Below, piece after piece: positions 7,593 to 12,157 of a stretch of DNA of 12,157 nt. The notes under the pieces were generated by a model. The model was not told the DNA's origin. It ran no database searches and saw nothing but the letters and a program-made list of their open reading frames with translations. Made by a program: the position numbers and the translations under genes. Source of the DNA: JAVBLQ01 sp031553435 (GTDB taxonomy: Bacteria; Bacteroidota; Bacteroidia; Bacteroidales; Azobacteroidaceae); NCBI GenBank assembly GCA_031553435.1, contig JAVBLQ010000119.1, positions 1 to 12,157 of the forward strand, given 5' to 3'. Positions within the stretch are counted from its first letter, which is position 1, and every line of letters starts with the position of its first letter.

Positions 7593-7647
7593 AAAATTAA
7601 AATCAGCATGTGAATGCCAGATTATAGGGAATGATACTGATAAATAA

Positions 7648-7692
7648 TAGCAAAAAAATAAAAAGTCTCATTGGCTTTTTATTTTTTTGCTA
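7648..7692. terminator. Strong bidirectional hairpin terminator
   Basis: TAGCAAAAAAATAAAAAG (7648-7665) pairs perfectly with CTTTTTATTTTTTTGCTA (7675-7692), an 18-bp stem with a 9-nt loop. The stem is AT-rich with T runs on each transcript's 3' side, so it can stop both the GH13 transcript (plus) and the beta-barrel protein transcript (minus). It lies 55 nt after the GH13 stop codon. On the minus strand the stop codon of the last mini-ORF falls inside the stem. Confidence 0.8.
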
Positions 7693-7847
7693 ACTGAGGA
7701 AATCCTTTCTCAAAAGTATCTATGGCTCTTTCGTTTATTGACATTGTTTTTGAAATTTTTCCATTAAATCATTAATCTTGTCTTTCATTGAGTGAAAAAA
7801 ATTGAAACGTTCCCTTTTGGGGATTCACTGAACAAGATTTCTTCCAT
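7679..7847 (-). other. Three chained mini-ORFs, or a frameshifted gene relic
   Basis: After the stop of the beta-barrel gene (TAA, one nucleotide, ATG), three tiny frames follow on the same strand: 7847-7785 (20 aa, starts MEEILFSE), 7788-7735 (17 aa, MKDKINDLMEKFQKQCQ) and 7744-7679 (21 aa, starts MSINERAIDTFEKG). The first two overlap by ATGA, the next two by 10 nt, and the last ends within the terminator stem. Each is in a different frame. The composition looks protein-like (helical, charged), so either a single ~60-residue gene was broken by two frameshifts or these are translationally coupled microproteins. I recognise no family. Chance remains possible because each is so short. Confidence 0.3.
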
Positions 7848-7848
7848 A

Positions 7849-8475
7849 TTAAAATCCGAAAACATAACCTATCGAGTAAAAAATTTCTTTTCCATAAGGA
7901 GAATAATCGTTTTGAGCCACATCGTAGTAAAACATCATACTGACACCACCTACTCTACCGGCCGGAATAGTCACTCCAGCTCCAACAAGGAAACAAGGGA
8001 CAGTTTTCGACGGGATATTTTTCCCCCACATGCTGTATATTTCCGGTTGGACCCGAAGGGCAATATATCTGATGGGATTCACTTGTCCGTAAATATTAAA
8101 TCCCAGGTAATTTTGGGTGACTTTATCTTTACCCCAATCATAATCATAATAATCGTAACGATAGTAACTGTAGCCAATACCTAATCCTGCGGCAACATAT
8201 TGATTGAATTGGTAACCGATCTGGGGTGAGATATTCAGTGACCGGGTATCGCTTCCCCATCCAAATCCGAATGTTCCTCCAAAAAGTAGTTTGCTTTTAT
8301 CAAATTTAGATGTTGAAACCGGGGTTTCCTGTGTACTTACAGTCTGACGCATTGTTGCTGTTTGCACAGACCGGTTGGATGCGGGGATCGTATCGTAATG
8401 AAAATATGGATTATTTTGAGCTTTTATTGTCAAAACAGAAAATAGCAAAATGACTAATGGAAAAAAAGTTTTCAT
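7849..8475 (-). CDS. Small outer-membrane beta-barrel protein, function unknown
   Basis: The protein has 208 residues from ATG 8475, which gives a signal peptide starting MKTFFPLVILLF and a cleavage site near IKAQ. An in-frame ATG ten codons upstream (8505) would add a polar extension before the signal and is less likely. Residues ~22-60 are a polar Ser/Thr-rich linker. From ~63 the sequence alternates in beta strands rich in Gly, Tyr and Phe (GGTFGFGWGSD, QIGYQFNQYVAAGLGIGYSY) with a Tyr/Asp-rich loop, and it ends YSIGYVFGF. The terminal aromatic residue is typical of outer-membrane barrels folded by the BAM complex. It has the size of an OmpA- or OmpW-like 8-strand barrel, with no peptidoglycan-binding domain. 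Role unknown. A -7 box (TACATTTG, 8527-8520) lies about 45 nt upstream. Confidence 0.8.
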   Translation of the reverse strand: MKTFFPLVILLFSVLTIKAQNNPYFHYDTIPASNRSVQTATMRQTVSTQETPVSTSKFDKSKLLFGGTFGFGWGSDTRSLNISPQIGYQFNQYVAAGLGIGYSYYRYDYYDYDWGKDKVTQNYLGFNIYGQVNPIRYIALRVQPEIYSMWGKNIPSKTVPCFLVGAGVTIPAGRVGGVSMMFYYDVAQNDYSPYGKEIFYSIGYVFGF

Positions 8476-8519
8476 AAGTATTTTTATTAATTGATTATCA
8501 ATCAAGTTATTTTTTCCAG

Positions 8520-8527
8520 CAAATGTA
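8520..8527 (-). promoter_or_regulatory. Candidate -7 promoter box of the beta-barrel gene
   Basis: TACATTTG on the minus strand (8527-8520) fits TAnnTTTG exactly, and transcription would start about 40 nt before the ATG at 8475. The expected -33 position (about 8547-8551) falls into the end of the palindromic element at 8545-8662 and has only a weak match. The element may therefore have replaced or altered the original upstream promoter half. Confidence 0.45.
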
Positions 8528-8544
8528 AATAATTATATTTTATA

Positions 8545-8662
8545 ACACTGAGAAACTGTTTAAAAAATTTTCACATTGAAATCGATATGAACACTTTTGG
8601 GTGCACCGCGTACCGTGCACCAAATAGATCACTTTTTGAAAACTTAAACAGTTTCTCAATGT
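8545..8662. repeat. 118-bp palindromic element with a GTGCAC central hairpin
   Basis: The outer arms pair as TGAGAAACTGTTTAA (8549-8563) with TTAAACAGTTTCTCA (8644-8658), a perfect 15-bp match, extended outward by ACA/TGT and inward more weakly. At the centre GGTGCAC (8600-8606) pairs with GTGCACC (8615-8621), itself containing the palindrome GTGCAC. The core is GC-rich in strongly AT-rich surroundings. No ORF is supported. Nested terminal inverted repeats without a gene suggest a MITE, an IS relic or a structured RNA element. No clear target-site duplication is visible at its edges. Confidence 0.6.
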
Positions 8663-8740
8663 ACCAATTTAAATAATTTCTTCATTTTTCAGTCCAATAA
8701 GAGTTTGATTTTCAATAAAATAAAAAAATACTATTTTTAA

Positions 8741-8839
8741 TGTAGTACCAAAATTGTATCCCTTTCCAAAGATTTTTTTTGACGTAGTATTGTAAATGTA
8801 GTCTTGAAATTGGAATTATTTATTACTTGGACTACATTT
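8741..8839 (+). promoter_or_regulatory. Repeated GTAGT motifs: putative operator array of the fucosidase gene
   Basis: TGTAGTA (8741-8747), CGTAGTA (8783-8789) and TGTAGTC (8797-8803) are direct copies of one motif, and GACTACA (8830-8836) is an inverted copy. The last two form a perfect 10-bp inverted repeat, AAATGTAGTC (8794-8803) and GACTACATTT (8830-8839), which brackets the -33 box and covers the -7 box. The first two copies are 42 bp apart, about four helical turns. The geometry fits a regulator that blocks or activates the promoter; the protein is not identifiable here. Confidence 0.45.
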
Positions 8840-8840
8840 G
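8810..8840 (+). promoter_or_regulatory. Promoter of the GH29 fucosidase gene
   Basis: TTG (8810-8812), a 20-nt spacer and TACATTTG (8833-8840) match the Bacteroidetes promoter consensus at the standard distance. The transcript should start near 8846, giving a leader of about 47 nt that contains GAGGATAG but no strong Shine-Dalgarno next to the ATG. The promoter is overlapped by the inverted GTAGT repeat. Confidence 0.7.
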
Positions 8841-8892
8841 TCAACCTTGAAATTCATGAGGATAGCCATGAAGACACATAATATTTTTATAT

Positions 8893-11745
8893 ATGAAAAA
8901 AAAAATTACAATTTTGCTTTGTTCACTCATTTTCATTTTGAGTCACAATTTTGCTCAAAATCTTATTCTTGACGATTTTGAAAACGGACAAGTTAGTTTT
9001 ACCGCCCAGGTAAATATGAACCCTTCTGCTAATAAGTTTGAAATAGTAAATACTCCTTCCAATACTTCCGGAATAAACACAAGTTCAAAATGCTGGCAAT
9101 TCACCAGAAATGAAAACGGCATTGATTGGGCAGGATTTTGGTGTACCCTTGCACAAAATGTCAACACTACCAATTATCGTTATGTTCATGTTAAGTACTA
9201 TCGCACTAATGCAAACTCCAAACTGCGTGTGATGGCTAAGGTAAACGGAACACAAAGAGACTTTTTACCGATGGATAATCATGCTCCTTCCGGAATCAAT
9301 ACATGGGAAAACCTGGTGTTTGACCTAGAATCGGCCGGAATTCCCAAAGGAATTATCGAAGTTTTTGGATTGCAACCGGATTTTTCTTCCTCATTGGCAA
9401 TCGGAACAATTACTTATGTCGATGACATCATGTTCAGTGCAACAGAAACCGGAGATGACTCTTTCTCTTTGCGTACACCAAGCGGTTTGAAAGCTCAAAA
9501 TGTACAAACCACAGGACTTGATCTGTCCTGGCTGGCATTACAGGATGCTGTTAGCTACGACATATATAAAGACGATGTTTTATTGGAACAAAATGTGACC
9601 GGAACCACATTGAATGTTACCGGATTAAATGAATATTCATTGTACAAATTCCATATTGTAGCCAAAAATGCAGCCAATGAACCATCCTTGCCAAGTAGCG
9701 CCGCATATGTGCAAACACCCGAATCGAAAGCAAACCGCGATGCCCGGATGGCATGGTGGCGTGAAGCGCGTTTCGGTATGTTTATCCATTGGGGAGGCTA
9801 TGCAACTTATGCCGGACATTTCGGAGGATTAAATGTTGAAGGTAACCCTGCCGAACATCCCTATTCAAGACCCAGGTACATAGGTGACGGAGCTTATTAC
9901 TCAGAATGGATCATGTTTGGAGCAAGAATCCCCAGAGATACCTATCAGGCTGATGTGAGAAACAGCTTTACTGCTGCAAATTATAATCCTGCCGAATGGG
10001 TAAGAATGGCGAAAGAAGCCGGAATGAAATACATTATCGTTACCTCCAAACATCACGAAGGCTTATCCATGTTTGACACGCATGCCGGATGGAACGTTAC
10101 CGACCATACCGTTGCAGGAAGAGATTTAATGAAAGATTTAGTTGACGAGGCTCGCAAAGCCGGACTCAAAATAGGTTTTTATTATTCACAAGCTTTGGAC
10201 TGGAACAACCCCGGCGGAATGGGATGGATGCCGCAAAACGACGGAGGAAGAGGCGGTGAATGGCCTTTGACCGAAAAAACAAGTTATGTGGAAAATATCG
10301 TTATTCCTCATATCCAAACAATTATCAACAAATATGGAGTAGATGTTATCTGGTGGGATATGGGTGAACCGAAATATCCTGAACTTCAATATAAAACGTT
10401 GAAAGCCGTAAAAGATATAGCAACTGCCGGAAACATCATCATTAACAACCGTTTGGAATTTAATATCGATAACGGACATTCGGGCGATTTCGATACCCCC
10501 GAACAAAGCATTCCGGATGTGCCGGTTACAGGAAGAGCCGATGGCCGTGATTGGGAAACCTGTATGACCATGAATGAAAACTGGGGATACTGCGCTCCTG
10601 AAATTGATAACCAATGGAAATCTACCGAAGATTTGATCCTGAAACTGATTGATATCGCAAGTAAAGGAGGAAACTATTTGCTCAATATCGGCCCGAAACC
10701 CGACGGAACTTTCCCTCAGGAAAGTATTGATCGCCTGGCTCAAGTCGGAAACTGGATGCAGGTAAACGGAGAAGCTATTTATGGAACCATTGCCAACCCG
10801 ATCGACAAAGCAATGAATTGGGGTAAAATTACCCGTAAAATAGATAATGATGGAAATACCACCTTGTATCTGCATGTACATCAATGGCCTTCCAGCGGAC
10901 AATTAACAGTTCCATTCCTGAATTCCACTCCAACCAGTGCATCTATTCTCGGAAATGCAACTGCGATAACTACCCAAGCAGGAGATAATGAATTGATTAT
11001 AAAAAATTTGCCGGCTTCTCCTGTAAATACCATCAGTACAACAATCAAACTTGTATTTCAGGGTCAACCGGCAATAGGAGAAGTTACCGTCAAACCCGAT
11101 GCAAATAATAACCTGACACTTTTGCCTGCAGATGCTAAATGCTCAGGAGGAATAATGGTAGAAAATACACCCCAAAATTTCGGAGGTTGGGCTTCAAACG
11201 GAATAACAGGTGTTATTCCCGGTGAAATAACCTGGAAAATTAAAATTGAGAAAGAAGGAACTTACGATATCTCCTCCGAATGTCATGCCGCATATGCAAA
11301 TACTGTCATAAATCTCACAATAGGCCAACAGAAAGTCGATTTGAATTGTGCACAAAGTAATGATTATATTGTTCAAAATAACCAGGGAACGATTAACCTC
11401 GTTCCCGGTATCTATGATGTAAAAGTAACACGCACCAGCTTATCGACAGCCTGGCATTATCTCAATCTCCGGAGTATTATGTTAACATACAAGCAAGGAA
11501 CAGCAATCAATACACCTGAATATCAGGAGATAAATATACTTTCCGGAAACGGAATCCTGACTTTACAAAATGTAGAGCCAGGAAGCAAAATTCAATTATA
11601 TGACATAACCGGACGCTTAATCACTAACAAAACCGCTCTAAGTTCAACAGAAAATATTGCAGTCAATTTTCCTACCTTTGTTGTATTGAAATTGGAAACT
11701 CCCGATAAAACACATCGAATAATCAAAAAAGTAATGGTGAAGTAA
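8893..11745 (+). CDS. Secreted multidomain GH29 alpha-L-fucosidase with T9SS C-terminal domain
   Basis: The 950-residue enzyme would remove alpha-linked L-fucose from glycans at the surface or outside the cell. Domains: signal peptide 1-~21; beta-rich carbohydrate-binding-like module ~22-190; fibronectin type III ~197-276; GH29 barrel ~280-640; C-terminal beta domain to ~725; a second binding-like module ~730-867; T9SS type A sorting domain ~875-950 (YDITGRLI, ending KKVMVK). GH29 signatures are RFGMFIHWGGY (from ~294), SKHHEG with His387/His388, and IWWDMG with Asp489 as the nucleophile. Glu555 in DWETC is a candidate acid/base, but this residue varies in the family. The catalytic domain appears complete. 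The gene stands alone, with its own promoter and operator-like repeats and no SusC/SusD neighbour. The family is clear; the linkage specificity (alpha-1,2/3/4/6) cannot be read. Confidence 0.92.
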   Translation: MKKKITILLCSLIFILSHNFAQNLILDDFENGQVSFTAQVNMNPSANKFEIVNTPSNTSGINTSSKCWQFTRNENGIDWAGFWCTLAQNVNTTNYRYVHVKYYRTNANSKLRVMAKVNGTQRDFLPMDNHAPSGINTWENLVFDLESAGIPKGIIEVFGLQPDFSSSLAIGTITYVDDIMFSATETGDDSFSLRTPSGLKAQNVQTTGLDLSWLALQDAVSYDIYKDDVLLEQNVTGTTLNVTGLNEYSLYKFHIVAKNAANEPSLPSSAAYVQTPESKANRDARMAWWREARFGMFIHWGGYATYAGHFGGLNVEGNPAEHPYSRPRYIGDGAYYSEWIMFGARIPRDTYQADVRNSFTAANYNPAEWVRMAKEAGMKYIIVTSKHHEGLSMFDTHAGWNVTDHTVAGRDLMKDLVDEARKAGLKIGFYYSQALDWNNPGGMGWMPQNDGGRGGEWPLTEKTSYVENIVIPHIQTIINKYGVDVIWWDMGEPKYPELQYKTLKAVKDIATAGNIIINNRLEFNIDNGHSGDFDTPEQSIPDVPVTGRADGRDWETCMTMNENWGYCAPEIDNQWKSTEDLILKLIDIASKGGNYLLNIGPKPDGTFPQESIDRLAQVGNWMQVNGEAIYGTIANPIDKAMNWGKITRKIDNDGNTTLYLHVHQWPSSGQLTVPFLNSTPTSASILGNATAITTQAGDNELIIKNLPASPVNTISTTIKLVFQGQPAIGEVTVKPDANNNLTLLPADAKCSGGIMVENTPQNFGGWASNGITGVIPGEITWKIKIEKEGTYDISSECHAAYANTVINLTIGQQKVDLNCAQSNDYIVQNNQGTINLVPGIYDVKVTRTSLSTAWHYLNLRSIMLTYKQGTAINTPEYQEINILSGNGILTLQNVEPGSKIQLYDITGRLITNKTALSSTENIAVNFPTFVVLKLETPDKTHRIIKKVMVK

Positions 11746-11845
11746 TCAAAAAATGTCGAAACCCCGTTAATGAAGCAATACCCTCGCTGGGCTTTCCAAT
11801 GGCGGCATTTCCACCTTTTGAGACATCACCTCCTTTTAATTTTTT
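11746..11845. other. Convergent intergenic stretch with a GC-rich core
   Basis: This 100-nt stretch separates the fucosidase stop from the stop of the minus-strand gene. Positions 11761-11815 are about 56% G+C, well above the AT-rich flanks, so the block looks foreign to the local composition. It also carries CTTTTGAGACA (11815-11825), identical to the right arm of the palindrome at 303-313. I see no convincing terminator hairpin and no supported gene. Confidence 0.4.
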
Positions 11846-12157
11846 TTATTGTTGGGTGATATCTATATTGCCTCTCTCATGGGAGAATTCTGCACCAATG
11901 CAAATGTTGAATTCTCCTTTTTTACGAAGCTTAACTATTCCATCATTCTTGAGTATCACATGGCTTTGTGGTAGGGCTTTGATGTTTGCATCCACTATTT
12001 TCCCACCATTTATTACAAGATTTGCACCAGGCCTGACAATAATCATTGATGAACCGTTTAATTTGAGTGTACATGACGGATTAATTGTCAATGTACCTGA
12101 TTTTACAATTATATCATTACAAGCTTCCATATATGGATAGTCCCATATTATATTAGT
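11846..12157 (-). CDS. C-terminal part of a beta-solenoid-like exported protein (5' end beyond window)
   Basis: The frame is open from the right edge to TAA at 11848-11846 and gives 103 residues. The Met at 12130 is probably internal, since nine sense codons precede it without a stop (TNIIWDYPY). The sequence shows short beta strands with repeated Gly/Asn turns (SGTLTINPSCTLKLNG, IIVRPGANLVINGGKI, SHVILKNDGIVKLRKKG), typical of right-handed beta-helix or filamentous repeat regions in Bacteroidetes surface proteins. No T9SS sorting domain follows before the stop; it ends GNIDITQQ. Either this protein uses another export route or the gene is truncated at its 3' end. It is convergent with the fucosidase gene. 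Function unknown. Confidence 0.6.
   Translation of the reverse strand, partial: TNIIWDYPYMEACNDIIVKSGTLTINPSCTLKLNGSSMIIVRPGANLVINGGKIVDANIKALPQSHVILKNDGIVKLRKKGEFNICIGAEFSHERGNIDITQQ

Noticed and set aside
7792..8184. 130-codon open frame on the plus strand
   Set aside because: It is antisense to the beta-barrel gene, which has a signal peptide, a barrel pattern and a terminal aromatic residue; the plus-strand product has low complexity and no signal.
8587..8676. 29-codon frame inside the second palindromic element
   Set aside because: It is explained by the palindrome sequence; there is no initiation signal and no protein-like pattern.
10186..10902. 238-codon open frame on the minus strand
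   Set aside because: It is antisense to the catalytic domain of the GH29 fucosidase and shows no family features.
11825..11837. Sequence resembling the 16S rRNA 3' end (ATCACCTCCTTTT), seen as AAAAGGAGGTGAT on the minus strand
   Set aside because: The match is too short and has no rRNA context. As a Shine-Dalgarno site it would serve only an 18-19 codon frame with no support.
1..12157. CRISPR array, tRNA or rRNA genes
   Set aside because: No regularly spaced direct repeats, cloverleaf-like segments or conserved rRNA blocks were recognised on either strand.

Overview
The window looks like chromosome from a Bacteroidetes species, most likely a T9SS-carrying member of the Bacteroidales. It is AT-rich. 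The best promoters fit the Bacteroidetes consensus (TTG or TTTG, about 20 nt, then TAnnTTTG) and strong Shine-Dalgarno sequences are scarce. The protein families fit too: a DUF4369/thioredoxin lipoprotein, DUF4230, a SusA-like periplasmic GH13 enzyme, and a large secreted glycosidase ending in a type IX secretion (T9SS) C-terminal domain. Genus cannot be fixed from the sequence.

Layout. (1) 1-351: the first 18 codons of a Bacteroidetes-type tyrosine recombinase run off the left edge on the minus strand. Behind them lie a small inverted repeat and a 179-bp imperfect palindrome with about 50-nt arms. (2) 352-3479, minus strand: a thioredoxin-fold lipoprotein, a DUF4230 membrane-anchored protein, and a methyltransferase-glycosyltransferase 2 fusion; the last two overlap by ATGA. 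(3) 3481-3675: what looks like the last 64 codons of a decayed second methyltransferase, ending 1 nt before the fusion gene's ATG. It fills most of the apparent divergent intergenic region. (4) 3709-5613, plus: a GT-C type integral membrane glycosyltransferase. (5) 5698-7692: a self-contained GH13 neopullulanase/cyclomaltodextrinase transcription unit with a very good promoter and a perfect 18-bp stem terminator. (6) 7679-8475, minus: a small outer-membrane beta-barrel protein followed by three tiny overlapping reading frames. (7) 8545-8840: a second palindromic element, then a promoter region carrying repeated GTAGT motifs. (8) 8893-11745, plus: a 950-residue multidomain GH29 alpha-L-fucosidase exported by T9SS. 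(9) 11846-12157, minus: the C-terminal end of a beta-solenoid-like surface protein running off the right edge.

How the genes fit together. The fusion protein and the membrane glycosyltransferase form a plausible envelope-glycan pair: a GT2 that could charge a polyprenyl phosphate with sugar, and a GT-C enzyme that could use it on the periplasmic side. The GH13 enzyme would cut alpha-glucans in the periplasm, and the fucosidase would remove fucose at the cell surface or outside the cell. Neither glycosidase has a SusC/SusD pair in this window, so both look like stand-alone enzymes. The most unusual parts are the gene remnant, the two palindromic elements, the recombinase start next to one of them, and the repeated motif array in front of the fucosidase.
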